The notes: a model not told the origin generated them from the letters alone. DNA of 19,040 nt from CAYNEO01 sp964396245 (GCA_964396245.1 CAYNEO010000065.1:1-19040); one strand, 5' to 3'. Shown: positions 7,365 through 15,168, counted from the stretch's first letter. Made by a program: numbers and translations.

Positions 7365-7386
7365 GCAAAAAGACCGCCGATGGCGG
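7365..7386 (-). terminator. Terminator-like hairpin in the hutH leader
   Basis: Read on the minus strand, CCGCC (complement of 7382-7386) and GGCGG (complement of 7374-7378) form a 5-bp GC stem with a 3-base loop, followed directly by TCTTTTTGC. It lies about 40 bases upstream of the hutH start on the same strand. No minus-strand gene lies upstream to be terminated, so it could be an attenuator or the end of a short leader RNA. The short stem makes chance possible. Confidence 0.35.
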
Positions 7387-7571
7387 AATGTTATGGAAGG
7401 GAAATCAGGTGTCCAGAAGACCCGAGCCGGCCAGGGAGTTGTAGATCGCCGTAAAAGACATAACGGGTTTCGATCTATTACGATGCCGGGCTTGTGGACG
7501 GAAAGATGCTCTCATAAGGAACCTCTGAGGTAAAAGATAGTGAACAAAAAGAGGTTGTCAATCGAATTGAA

Positions 7572-8438
7572 ATGAGGCATTATCGGCCGATGGGCGCACA
7601 GGTAAAGAGACAGGACTTATTCGGTCGCCGGACATTTGTGGCTTTTGACACCGAAACTACCGGCATGTTCGCGGTGAGTAACCGGCTGGTGGAGATAGCG
7701 GCGATCAAGTTCAGCCCCGGGTCGGATGATATCAGAACTTTCGAGTCTCTTATCGATCCGGAGCGGTCCATGCCGGCGGAAGTTATAGGGATACACGGGA
7801 TTACAGACAATATGGTGGCCGGCGCCGAGAAGGCGGAGGCGGTGCTTAGTAGATTCGTCGAGTTTCTCGACCCCGAGGACATCCTTATCGCCCATAACGC
7901 CCCTTTTGACATTGCCTTCCTCGGATGCGAATTTCGCCGCGCGGAGATGAAATCTCTCGATAACCTCATCCTCGATACCGTGGACATCTACCGCCGCCTG
8001 TACCCCGAACAACTGTCTTATTCGCTGCTGGCGCTGTCGCAATCGCTCGGTCTGGCCAACCAGCAGGAGCACCGGGCCATGGCCGATGCCGTACTGGTGA
8101 AACGTCTCCTGGAACGGTCGATGGAGCGGATGCCGCCGGTGGAGTCCCCCGGCGAACTGCATGATCTTCTGTCTGTCTACACGATGGACTCGGTGCGCCT
8201 CGATGTTGGGGAGCTTCCTGACGAATATGCGGATATCACGCTGGCAATAAATGAGGGACGTCAGCTGGAAATAGTGTATGCCTCACGGGGAGGGCAACCA
8301 CGCCCTCGCGTCATTCGCCCTTTCCAGATACATGCGCTCCGTTCGGCCATCTACCTGAACGCCTTCTGCGAGACCGCCAGGGCGGAGAGAACTTTTCGTC
8401 TCGACCGTATCGAGCGATTTCGCCTGTTACCGGATTAA
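7572..8438 (+). CDS. DnaQ-type 3'-5' exonuclease fused to a WYL-like domain
   Basis: Residues about 20-185 are a DEDDh exonuclease of the DNA polymerase III epsilon/PolC type, removing nucleotides from 3-prime ends. All catalytic positions are present: Asp26 and Glu28 (FDTETTG), Asp113 (AHNAPFD), His167 and Asp172 (EHRAMADA). After a linker, residues about 220-286 resemble a WYL domain: LAINEGRQLEIVYAS, then RVIRPFQIHAL, IYLNAFC in the place of the W-Y-L core, and FRLDRIERF. WYL domains are SH3-like ligand sensors, often in transcription regulators and defence genes, thought to bind nucleic acid or nucleotide signals. The protein stands alone, with no polymerase domain nearby. ATG 7572 and ATG 7590 are both possible; neither has an ideal ribosome site. 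The exonuclease call is firm and the WYL call good. Confidence 0.88.
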   Translation: MRHYRPMGAQVKRQDLFGRRTFVAFDTETTGMFAVSNRLVEIAAIKFSPGSDDIRTFESLIDPERSMPAEVIGIHGITDNMVAGAEKAEAVLSRFVEFLDPEDILIAHNAPFDIAFLGCEFRRAEMKSLDNLILDTVDIYRRLYPEQLSYSLLALSQSLGLANQQEHRAMADAVLVKRLLERSMERMPPVESPGELHDLLSVYTMDSVRLDVGELPDEYADITLAINEGRQLEIVYASRGGQPRPRVIRPFQIHALRSAIYLNAFCETARAERTFRLDRIERFRLLPD

Positions 8439-8495
8439 TTCGAGACTCGCTGCTGAGTTGATAACACAAGATATTGTTGCGAGGGAAGAAACTGT

Positions 8496-9023
8496 CTACA
8501 GCAGACGAGTGGTCTGTGACCCGCGACGTGCCGCCCTGAGGACGTGGTCGAGAACGCTGTAGAACATGATCGTGAGCAGAGAAGCGAGAGCGTACGGCAG
8601 CAGATCGCTGAATCGCCCGAGCAGTGCCAGGCTGGACGTCAATCCCGCCCGAATATGATCCATCCCCGGAAGAGACAGATTCTGGACAAAGTTCAGGACC
8701 GGTTGCCAGTTGATCGGGACAAGGAGCAACGCAAGAACAGCCGAGAACACAGCAGCTGCAGCCACCAACGAAATTCTCAGGCGGCTCCACGACGGTCCGG
8801 CTGCCGCCGGCAGGCTGTCGATCACCCGGTCGGCGAACCCGGGCACTCTCTCCGGAATCTGAATATGAGACAGGGCGCCGTATAACGCTTGATAATCATC
8901 GAGAACGTCACGGTACCGGGGATCCTGCTCCAGGAGACGATGCACGTACTCCCGCTGGATCGGCGGAAGCGTACCGTCCATGTATGCCTGGATTTGCTCG
9001 TCTGTAAGGTTTCTCAGAGACAT
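8496..9023 (-). CDS. Membrane anti-sigma factor (module 2)
   Basis: A 175-residue partner of the upstream ECF sigma factor. The first 60 residues form the cytoplasmic anti-sigma helical region (LTDEQIQAYMDGTLPPIQRE), with the Tyr-x-Asp-Gly-x-Leu signature but no zinc-binding Cys. A membrane helix at about 84-103 is followed by a segment of some 35 residues (with QPVLNFVQNLSLPGMDHIRA) and a second helix at about 140-159, ending in an Arg-rich tail. The ATG lies inside the end of the sigma gene (10-base overlap) with GGAGG just upstream, so translation of the two is coupled. The signal it senses is unknown. Confidence 0.82.
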   Translation of the reverse strand: MSLRNLTDEQIQAYMDGTLPPIQREYVHRLLEQDPRYRDVLDDYQALYGALSHIQIPERVPGFADRVIDSLPAAAGPSWSRLRISLVAAAAVFSAVLALLLVPINWQPVLNFVQNLSLPGMDHIRAGLTSSLALLGRFSDLLPYALASLLTIMFYSVLDHVLRAARRGSQTTRLL

Positions 9024-9598
9024 AGATCCTCCGCCGTGAACTTCTGCATGAGCCGCTCCCGCAACATCCGCCGTGCGCGAAACAGGTAATTTTTGACCGT
9101 ACCGATAGGAAGACTCAGGATATCGGCAATCTCGCCGTACTGCATATCCTGCAGGTGGAACAGGCTGAGGATGGTGCCGTACATGACCGGCAACTCATCG
9201 ATTTCGCCGGCCAGTTTGACTGACAGATCCCGCGATTCGGCAAAGTCCTCGGTAATATCGGTGATATCGGGCCATTGATCGGCGGTGGTCTCTTCATCGA
9301 CCGAGTCAGCCACCAGCGGTACCTTCTTCTTTTCCAGGTGATTCAAGGCCGTGTTATAGGCAATTCGCCCGATCCATGTCGAAAGCTTTGAATTGAACTG
9401 GAATGTCGCCAGATTCTGGTACACTTTCAGGAAAACGTCCTGGCAGACATCCTCGCGGTCGGCGTCATTCGGAAGTATCCGGTAGACAATCTGGCGAACC
9501 AGCCTCTCGTTGGCATCGATGATACCGCGGAATGCCTGGTTGTTGCCTGAGAGAACCTCGTCAACCATTACCTGAGTCTGTTCCGGGGTGCTGTTCAT
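9014..9598 (-). CDS. ECF-type RNA polymerase sigma factor (module 2)
   Basis: The 194-residue protein has ECF region 2 (about residues 22-90, with DADREDVCQDVFLKVYQNLA and the -10 recognition segment KLSTWIGRIAYNTALNHL) and region 4 (about 130-185, with YGEIADILSLPIGTVKNYLFRARRML read in two parts). The linker is acidic (DSVDEETTADQWPDITDITED). The start at 9598 has only a weak AAGAA before it. Its 3-prime end overlaps the anti-sigma gene. It is divergent from the small membrane protein gene at 9726, with 127 bases between, so the two could share control. Confidence 0.94.
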   Translation of the reverse strand: MNSTPEQTQVMVDEVLSGNNQAFRGIIDANERLVRQIVYRILPNDADREDVCQDVFLKVYQNLATFQFNSKLSTWIGRIAYNTALNHLEKKKVPLVADSVDEETTADQWPDITDITEDFAESRDLSVKLAGEIDELPVMYGTILSLFHLQDMQYGEIADILSLPIGTVKNYLFRARRMLRERLMQKFTAEDLCL

Positions 9599-9725
9599 AT
9601 TCTTAAAGACTTAGTTTTACGGGAAAAGTTGCATTTTTCTTTTTTTACCGGCTGCAACACTGAGGGGAGCCCGGCGGTCAGATAGGGTGAAAAGATAAGA
9701 AGAATACTCTGAAAAGGAGATAGTC

Positions 9726-10082
9726 ATGGAACCAGCACTTATACTCGCAGTCATCTTCTTCGGGATTGTCGCGATCATCAAAACGGTCTCCGACTCCCGT
9801 ACGCGCAACCGCCTGATTGAGAAAGGGGTTGCCGACGACAAGATTCGCGCCTATTTCGAGGCTTCCACCGAAGTTCAGCCCCTGTCCAGCCTCAAATGGG
9901 GTATGGTATTGGTAGGCATTGGCTTAGCTGCGTTTATCAGCCAGGCTTTCCCGCGCTACGTTTCCGATGAGATCGCATTCGGCCTGATTTTTATCTTCGC
10001 GGGAATAGCCTTCCTGATCTACTATCCGCTGGCCGAGCGGCGCCTTCGCCGGATGAGAAACCGCGAGCAGCAGCTGCCGTAA
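9726..10082 (+). CDS. Small DUF6249-like membrane protein
   Basis: 118 residues with three membrane helices (about 3-20, 56-73 and 82-101). A charged cytoplasmic segment lies between the first two (SDSRTRNRLIEKGVADDKIR), and the protein has a very basic C-terminal tail (ERRLRRMRNREQ). The pattern of a short N-terminal helix, an R-x-x-LIEKG motif and a helical pair resembles DUF6249 proteins, which in my experience often sit beside ECF sigma/anti-sigma genes; no function is established. AAGGAG at 9714-9719 is ideally placed for ATG 9726. Divergent placement next to module 2 suggests it may belong to that regulon. Confidence 0.8.
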   Translation: MEPALILAVIFFGIVAIIKTVSDSRTRNRLIEKGVADDKIRAYFEASTEVQPLSSLKWGMVLVGIGLAAFISQAFPRYVSDEIAFGLIFIFAGIAFLIYYPLAERRLRRMRNREQQLP

Positions 10083-10135
10083 CCGACACCGGAGAAAGAT
10101 TACCCTCGACTACCCTTCACAAGGCCCAACGACAG

Positions 10136-10165
10136 AAAAGCCCTCGTCCGACGACGAGGGCTTTT
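10136..10165. terminator. Strong bidirectional intrinsic terminator
   Basis: AAAAGCCCTCGTC (10136-10148) pairs perfectly with GACGAGGGCTTTT (10153-10165) around a 4-base loop. It is GC-rich at the core, with A and T runs on both flanks, so it serves both the DUF6249-like gene from the left and the tRNA from the right. Confidence 0.9.
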
Positions 10166-10172
10166 CACATTT

Positions 10173-10248
10173 TGGTGGAGCCAGGGAGGATCGAACTCCC
10201 GACCTCTTGACTGCCAGTCAAGCGCTCTCCCATCTGAGCTATGGCCCC
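10173..10248 (-). tRNA. tRNA-Ala (anticodon GGC)
   Basis: A 76-base cloverleaf on the minus strand. The acceptor arm GGGGCCA pairs with TGGCTCC and contains the G3-U70 wobble pair that marks alanine tRNAs. The anticodon stem CTTGA/TCAAG carries loop CTGGCAG, giving anticodon GGC, which reads GCC. The D arm (GCTCAGATGGGAGAGC) and T arm (GGGAGTTCGATCCTCCC, with TTCGA) are standard, and the 3-prime CCA is encoded. A terminator lies eight bases beyond its 3-prime end and a good promoter just upstream. Confidence 0.97.
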
Positions 10249-10264
10249 AAAACGCGTGGCCTTT

Positions 10265-10292
10265 AGTATATATCTTTTTCGGTTAGAGTCAA
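10265..10292 (-). promoter_or_regulatory. Promoter of tRNA-Ala
   Basis: On the minus strand TTGACT (complement of 10287-10292) and TATACT (complement of 10265-10270) each match five of six consensus bases, with 16 bases between them. The -10 box ends 16 bases before the mature tRNA 5-prime end, a typical short leader for a stable RNA. It fits entirely in the 52-base gap after the MFS gene. Confidence 0.82.
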
Positions 10293-10300
10293 TGAATTTG

Positions 10301-11695
10301 TTACCGGACGCGGTTACTTCGAATCAGACAAATAACCGAGCCGACCAGCGCCACCGCACTAGCCACATAAATGACCGGGCGATAGCTCACAACGAAAATC
10401 TGCTTAGCACTCCCGAGATCGACATTTCTGGATTGCAGGTATGAAAAGAATGCCGTAGAAAAGGCTACGCCGAATGACATCCCGATATTGCGACTCGTGG
10501 CCATAATCCCCGAGGTAACCGATCGCTGTTCATCTTTGACCGAGCCCATGATCGCCGATGAATTCGGCGAGCTGAATAGGCCGGTGCCGGCGCCGAGCAC
10601 GATAAAGGTCTCGACGATGTAACTTGTCTCGGTGTCTACCCTGAGAAAAGAAAGCATATACAACCCTAGGGCATAAACCAGCATCCCGAGACTGGTGAGA
10701 GCACGATAGCCGATCCGGTCCGAGAGGGGGCCCGAGATCGGCGCGACGATAAACATCATGATCGGCAAGATCACGAGCAAGAGTCCCACCTGCTGCGGCT
10801 CAAACCCTTTGACCTGTTCGAGGTAAAAAGGTATAAGAACCATAACGCCGGCGGCGGCGATAAAATTCGTCTGTTGAGCGCCGATGGAAAGCAGGAAATT
10901 CCGATTGGTGAATATATCGGTTCCGATGAGCGCCGTGTCAGGATTCTTCTCGTAGTGGATAAAAATGAAGAGGCCGATGAACGCCACGATGAAGAAACCC
11001 CACACGCGGGGGTCAGTGATAGCATGGTCGTTAATCTGCGACAGGCCATAGACCGCCGAGACAAGCGTGACGGCCATGAAGAAAGCGGCCGGCAGGTGCA
11101 CTTTCTTGTCGGGATTGGCCGGAGCCAACCCGCGATAAAACCTGCTGGTGAGATACAGGCCGATGAGTCCAATCGGGATGTTGATCAGGAAAATCGAATG
11201 CCAGGTCGCAAAGCTGAGCAGGAGGCCGCCCACAACCGGACCGAGCGTAAAACCGGCCGACACCATCATGACTGTCAGGGCAAGCCCTTTCCCCCGTTCT
11301 TTTGCGGGAAACACGGTGGTGACCAGGGCCGGTCCGACCGCCGCAAACATGCCCGTGCCGGTTGCCTGAATGACTCGCCCGGCGATAAGCACGTAGATAT
11401 TGGGGCTGAGGACACAGGTCAGAGAGCCGAGAAGAAAGAAGCTGTAGCCGAATTTATAGGCAAAGGCGTAACCGCGGACCTCGGTCCAGGCGCCAAACAC
11501 CAGCATAAGTGATATGAGGGTCAACGAGTAGGAGAGAACAACCCATGCCACGAGATGAATCGGCGTGTTCAGGGCGTCGGCGATGCTGGGCAGCGCCACG
11601 TTGAGGATGGACCCCTCGAAGGTGGCCATGAAGGTGCCGATGGCTGATACGCTGAAGAGTTTGTATTTGTTGGCGTGGACGGTGTCGCTATCCAC
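10301..11695 (-). CDS. MFS transporter, DHA2 (EmrB/QacA-like) drug efflux family
   Basis: A 464-residue inner-membrane protein with repeated hydrophobic helices throughout, consistent with the 14-helix DHA2 group of proton-driven exporters. Visible motifs are FEGSILNVALPSIA in the first helix, GRVIQATGTGMFAAVGPALV, the motif C-like antiporter sequence SAGFTLGPVVGGLL (about residues 146-159), and WHSIFLINIPIGLIGL. A second motif A-like loop reads SGPLSDRIGYRAL. The first motif A loop is degenerate (GAWTEVRGYAFAYKFG instead of the usual G-x-L-x-D-R-x-G-R). Hydrophobic drugs or other small molecules are the usual substrates; none can be named here. The start is GTG 11695 with AAGGA ten bases upstream. 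It is divergent from the third sigma module, and no TetR or MarR regulator adjoins it. Confidence 0.92.
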   Translation of the reverse strand: MDSDTVHANKYKLFSVSAIGTFMATFEGSILNVALPSIADALNTPIHLVAWVVLSYSLTLISLMLVFGAWTEVRGYAFAYKFGYSFFLLGSLTCVLSPNIYVLIAGRVIQATGTGMFAAVGPALVTTVFPAKERGKGLALTVMMVSAGFTLGPVVGGLLLSFATWHSIFLINIPIGLIGLYLTSRFYRGLAPANPDKKVHLPAAFFMAVTLVSAVYGLSQINDHAITDPRVWGFFIVAFIGLFIFIHYEKNPDTALIGTDIFTNRNFLLSIGAQQTNFIAAAGVMVLIPFYLEQVKGFEPQQVGLLLVILPIMMFIVAPISGPLSDRIGYRALTSLGMLVYALGLYMLSFLRVDTETSYIVETFIVLGAGTGLFSSPNSSAIMGSVKDEQRSVTSGIMATSRNIGMSFGVAFSTAFFSYLQSRNVDLGSAKQIFVVSYRPVIYVASAVALVGSVICLIRSNRVR

Positions 11696-11733
11696 GATGG
11701 CCGAATCCTTCTAAGTCATTGCCTAAAAAAAGA

Positions 11734-11762
11734 TTGACAAAAGTCAGGGTCCAGCATACCGT
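11734..11762 (+). promoter_or_regulatory. Putative promoter of the third ECF sigma operon
   Basis: A perfect -35 hexamer TTGACA (11734-11739) is followed after 17 bases by TACCGT (11757-11762), which matches only three of six -10 positions. It would give a leader of about 85 bases before ATG 11851. The strong -35 and position in the divergent gap support it; the weak -10 limits confidence. Confidence 0.35.
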
Positions 11763-11850
11763 AGAAAATACGAAGTGTCAACCGAATTTTGATTTTGCAC
11801 AACTTGAACTTGCATACGTCTCTTCAAATGAGCCATTAAGAGTCCCGGGT

Positions 11851-12432
11851 ATGGAACAAACGGTCCCGGAACTTATTCAGCGTTTTGTCAATGGTGATCA
11901 GCAGGCGTTTGCCGAGCTGGTCAGGAGGTACCAGAAGAAGCTATATTCCGTAGCTTACCGGATGCTCGGTAATCATCTCGATGCCGATGAGGTGGTCCAG
12001 GAGTCATTCGTAAGAGTCTACCGTCGGCGACGGGAGCTTCGGAATGTAACGAATTTCACCTCGTTTTTGATCCGGATCGCGACCAATTACTCGATCGACC
12101 TTCTGCGAAAGCGAAAAAGTCACGCGGAGGTCACCGATGATCCGGGGTCGTTGCCGGGCGATGTGCAGTTGTTCCTCTCGGGACGAGTGCCCACACCGAG
12201 CGACCATCACGCCAACCGGGTGATAATGGAGGAAATCAAGCGAGCGTTAGAGGAGTTGCCCACCAAACAGCGAATAACCACGATACTGCATGATATCGAG
12301 GGATACTCGAAATCGGAGGTCGCCGCTATCATGGAGTGTCCGGAGGCAACGGTTCGCTCCAACCTGCACATTGCACGAACGAAATTAAGAAAGATCCTAA
12401 AGAAGCGACTTGCCAATAAGGAGCAAAAATGA
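11851..12432 (+). CDS. ECF-type RNA polymerase sigma factor (module 3)
   Basis: From ATG 11851 the product is 193 residues. Region 2 is clear (residues about 10-80: FAELVRRYQKKLYSVAYRML, then DADEVVQESFVRVYRRRREL and TSFLIRIATNYSIDLLRKRK). Region 4 follows (about 125-185: LEELPTKQRITTILHDIEGY, then KSEVAAIMECPEATVRSNL). A TTG start at 11719 would add 44 residues with no sigma-like character and would cover the promoter-like site, so I set it aside. The linker is longer than in the other two modules (DDPGSLPGDVQLFLSGRVPT). It overlaps the anti-sigma start by four bases (ATGA). Confidence 0.93.
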   Translation: MEQTVPELIQRFVNGDQQAFAELVRRYQKKLYSVAYRMLGNHLDADEVVQESFVRVYRRRRELRNVTNFTSFLIRIATNYSIDLLRKRKSHAEVTDDPGSLPGDVQLFLSGRVPTPSDHHANRVIMEEIKRALEELPTKQRITTILHDIEGYSKSEVAAIMECPEATVRSNLHIARTKLRKILKKRLANKEQK

Positions 12433-12995
12433 CACACCGCTTCCCCCTGTCCCTTCTTGAGGATTTCGTCGATAACGAATTGTCGGAAGAAGACGCCGAA
12501 GCGTTTCGGCGACAGCTCGAGCGGTCGCCCGAACTGCGGCAGCAGTACGAGGAGGCTGTTCGCCTCAAGGAATTACTCGGGCACATGCCGGCCCATGACC
12601 CGGGCGAGGATTACTGGTCGGAAGTTACCGACCTTATTCTGGCCCGAACATCGGGACTCGAGGCCCCGGAAACCGGGACCGAGCCGGAGAATATCTCGCA
12701 GATATCGAATCGGCGGGCGTTTTACCGCTCGCTCGTATCGGTAGCCGCTGCCCTGTTTATCTTCTTCACGGCGCTTATCATAGGCTCGAACCGGCAGCAG
12801 GAGCTGCCCACAGCCAAAACCGCGCCGCAACCGATACTGGTGACGGCCGCCCTTGCCGAAAGATTTGAAAACGCCGGTAATTCGTACATGACCAAATCCG
12901 AGAGAACATTTGCATCAGTCGGAATGATGCTGATCGGCTCGCCGAGCCATGTCGGCCGGTTCGTGGCTATTCCCGAACTGCTCGATATCGACTGA
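12429..12995 (+). CDS. Single-helix membrane anti-sigma factor (module 3)
   Basis: 188 residues. The cytoplasmic N-terminal helical domain (residues about 8-50: LLEDFVDNELSEEDAEAFRR) carries a Phe-x-Asp-Asn/Gly-x-Leu variant of the anti-sigma signature and has no Cys in the whole protein, so it cannot bind zinc the usual way. A single membrane helix lies at about 101-119 (SLVSVAAALFIFFTALIIG). The remaining 65 or so residues would be periplasmic and may be the sensor part. AAGGAG lies five bases before the ATG. It overlaps the sigma gene in an ATGA junction, so the two are translationally coupled. Confidence 0.82.
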   Translation: MTHRFPLSLLEDFVDNELSEEDAEAFRRQLERSPELRQQYEEAVRLKELLGHMPAHDPGEDYWSEVTDLILARTSGLEAPETGTEPENISQISNRRAFYRSLVSVAAALFIFFTALIIGSNRQQELPTAKTAPQPILVTAALAERFENAGNSYMTKSERTFASVGMMLIGSPSHVGRFVAIPELLDID

Positions 12996-13030
12996 GCACA
13001 GGACCGAAAACAAATACACGGAGATCAACC

Positions 13031-13933
13031 TTGATACACAAAACCGCCACCAATTCCCCCGCTGCAAACAGAATACCCTCATACCTGGTGATTTTCATCA
13101 CCGCCGCCGCCCTTGCGGGCGCTTTTCTGTTTGTCTCGTGCGAACACGGGCAGAAGATGGTTACCCTGAAGTTTAAGTACGAACCGGGACAGAAACTGGT
13201 CTACGATCTCACCCAGAAAAGCAATACCAAGGTCATCGAGGGGGATTCAACGGTCAAGTCCGGCACTCACGAGATCAGCATGGTGATTACCGAGTTTGTC
13301 CGTCGCATGGTCGATGATACCGTCGCCGAGGTCAGGGAAACGGATGAATGGACCTACAAGTCAATCAGTCGCAAGGACACGACCATGGTTGATACCAGTT
13401 CTGAAAGCCGCGAGATGGTTCTATATGTAGCTCCTAACGGCAAGGTCGTGGACATGGAATTTGGCAAAGAGATGTCCGAATCCAGCATTGCGTACTTCAA
13501 GCAGTACTACGAGCAGGGCTTCCCTGTCTTTCCGTCCGGCGCCCATTCCCAGGGCTATACGTGGACACAGTCGACAAAAGTGTTGCTCGATGACGAGCCG
13601 GTGGAAGCCTCGACCACGTATGAAATCACCTCGTTCGCCCGCGAGCAAGGGTATGATTGCGTTGTCATATCGTATGACGGCAAACTGATAATTCCCATCA
13701 AACCCAACCCGACCGATTCCACCCGGCGGTCAGGGGTGAACCGGATCGACATCACCGGTGTTATGTACTTTGCGCACAAGGAAGGCCTGACAGTGTCCAA
13801 CCGCGATCGCTGGGTGATCGACGGTGAGCGTACGGAAGTGCGCGACGGCAAGACCAGACAGTACAAGATTGTCTACGAGGGTGACAGCAATCTGAACTTG
13901 AAAGAGCGAACGAAGGTCGATGTAAACGAATAG
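13031..13933 (+). CDS. Putative lipoprotein of unknown function (DUF6263-like)
   Basis: The 300-residue protein starts at TTG 13031, seven bases after GGAG (13020-13023); no ATG exists before residue 43, after the signal peptide. A hydrophobic signal (residues 19-36) ends in FVSC, a slightly off-consensus lipobox placing the lipid on Cys37. The mature part is beta-strand rich, with KFKYEPGQKLVYDLTQKSNT near its start and a long Thr/Ser/Asp-rich body. This resembles the DUF6263 type of exported proteins that begin with a K-Y-x-x-G-x-K-x-x-Y-x-x motif; function is not known. It lies 35 bases after the anti-sigma gene and 7 bases before deoB, so all are probably one transcript, and it may be a target or input of the sigma module. 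Confidence 0.75.
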   Translation: MIHKTATNSPAANRIPSYLVIFITAAALAGAFLFVSCEHGQKMVTLKFKYEPGQKLVYDLTQKSNTKVIEGDSTVKSGTHEISMVITEFVRRMVDDTVAEVRETDEWTYKSISRKDTTMVDTSSESREMVLYVAPNGKVVDMEFGKEMSESSIAYFKQYYEQGFPVFPSGAHSQGYTWTQSTKVLLDDEPVEASTTYEITSFAREQGYDCVVISYDGKLIIPIKPNPTDSTRRSGVNRIDITGVMYFAHKEGLTVSNRDRWVIDGERTEVRDGKTRQYKIVYEGDSNLNLKERTKVDVNE

Positions 13934-13940
13934 CCGGCTG

Positions 13941-15125
13941 ATGTCTTTCAAAAGAGTATTCCTGCTTATCATAGATGCCTGCGGTGTCGGTGAGCTGCCC
14001 GACGCCGCCGACTACGGTGATACCGGCGCCGCCACCATACCCAATGTGGCGCATTCGGTCGGGGGATTGAATATGCCGTTCAGCGGTCGTCTCGGTCTCG
14101 GCAATATCGTCCCGGTCACGGGTGTTCCGGCGGCGGAGTCGCCCATGGGATGTTTCGGCAAAATGCAGGAACAGTCGCCGGGGAAAGATTCCACAACCGG
14201 TCACTGGGAGATTGGCGGCATAATTCTTGACGCGCCTTTCCCCGTCTTTCCGAATGGATTCCCGGAGGAACTGGTTCACCGGTTCGAGGAAAAAGCCGGT
14301 GTGAAGACTATCGGCAACGTGGCTGCCAGCGGCACCGAAATAATCAAGCAGCTCGGCGAAGAACACCTGAGAACCGGCGCCCTGATTCTGTATACGTCGG
14401 CCGATTCCGTCTTCCAACTGGCGGCACACGAGGACCTCTACCCGCCCGAGAAGCTCTACGAGATATGTCGAATCGCACGTGAAATGCTCACCGGCAAATA
14501 CGGGGTCGGCAGGGTCATTGCCCGACCGTTTATCGGCACACCGGGTAATTTCACCAGAACGGCGCGCCGAAAAGACTTCTCCCGCCTTCCCCCCTCACCC
14601 ACTTTGCTCGACATTATGCAACGGGCGGGAAAGGAAACGCTGGCAATCGGTAAGATCCACGACCTGTTTGCGGGTTGTGGAATCAAGAAGTCCGTGAAGA
14701 CGGCCAACAATGCCGAGGTGATGAAAGAGGTTATCAGTGCGGTTACGGACAATGCTAAGTTCAGCCTTGTCTTTTCCAACTGCGTGGATTTTGACATGCT
14801 CTGGGGACACCGAAACGACGAGAAGTCTTTTGCCACCGGACTCGAGGAATTTGACCGTTACCTCGGGGAACTGCTGCCGCTACTGCACCAGGATGATCTT
14901 CTGATTATCACCGCTGACCATGGGTGCGACCCGACGATCAAGACCTCGACCGACCACACCCGGGAGTATGTCCCGCTTCTGGTATACGGCAAGCAGACCG
15001 CACAGGGCGTGGACCTGGGAACGCGTCACACATTTTCCGATATTGCGAAAACGGTCGCGGAGATATTTGGACTGGAGAATTCCTTCCCGGGTGAGTCATT
15101 TCTCGACGAAATTACCGAACACTGA
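13941..15125 (+). CDS. deoB: Phosphopentomutase
   Basis: Phosphopentomutase interconverts ribose or deoxyribose 1-phosphate and 5-phosphate, feeding nucleoside sugars into central metabolism. The 394-residue length is typical. It has the alkaline-phosphatase-like metal motifs: Asp12 in LIIDACGVGELPDA, the phosphorylated-Thr loop GKDSTTGHWEIGG (residues 81-93), the cap-domain motifs SADSVFQLAAHED and GKIHDLFAGCGI, then TADHGCDPT and STDHTREYVPLL, which close the bimetal centre. All key residues appear intact. The start ATG follows the lipoprotein stop by seven bases with little ribosome site, suggesting re-initiation. With deoC downstream it forms a deoxyribonucleoside catabolic pair; no nucleoside phosphorylase is seen in the window. 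Confidence 0.97.
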   Translation: MSFKRVFLLIIDACGVGELPDAADYGDTGAATIPNVAHSVGGLNMPFSGRLGLGNIVPVTGVPAAESPMGCFGKMQEQSPGKDSTTGHWEIGGIILDAPFPVFPNGFPEELVHRFEEKAGVKTIGNVAASGTEIIKQLGEEHLRTGALILYTSADSVFQLAAHEDLYPPEKLYEICRIAREMLTGKYGVGRVIARPFIGTPGNFTRTARRKDFSRLPPSPTLLDIMQRAGKETLAIGKIHDLFAGCGIKKSVKTANNAEVMKEVISAVTDNAKFSLVFSNCVDFDMLWGHRNDEKSFATGLEEFDRYLGELLPLLHQDDLLIITADHGCDPTIKTSTDHTREYVPLLVYGKQTAQGVDLGTRHTFSDIAKTVAEIFGLENSFPGESFLDEITEH

Positions 15126-15168
15126 TACCGGCCGGGGTCTTCTCCGGGGGCTCAATTCCTGTCTTGCC

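Noticed and set aside
8439..8495. A terminator between the converging exonuclease-WYL and anti-sigma genes
   Set aside because: I found no stem longer than three or four pairs and no T run in this 57-base gap.
9599..9725. Minus-strand GCAACTT followed by TCTTT as an ECF autoregulatory promoter, and a GTTGCA/TGCAAC inverted repeat (9628-9658)
   Set aside because: The -10 part is a poor match and would place the start on the ATG itself; the inverted repeat is short with a 19-base loop, so chance is likely.
10874..11512. A 212-codon open frame on the plus strand
   Set aside because: It lies wholly antisense to the MFS transporter, has a composition rich in charged residues typical of a reverse-frame shadow, and lacks a ribosome site.
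11719..11850. A 44-residue N-terminal extension of the third sigma factor from TTG 11719
   Set aside because: The extension has no sigma-like sequence, covers a TTGACA promoter-like site, and region 2 begins properly after ATG 11851.
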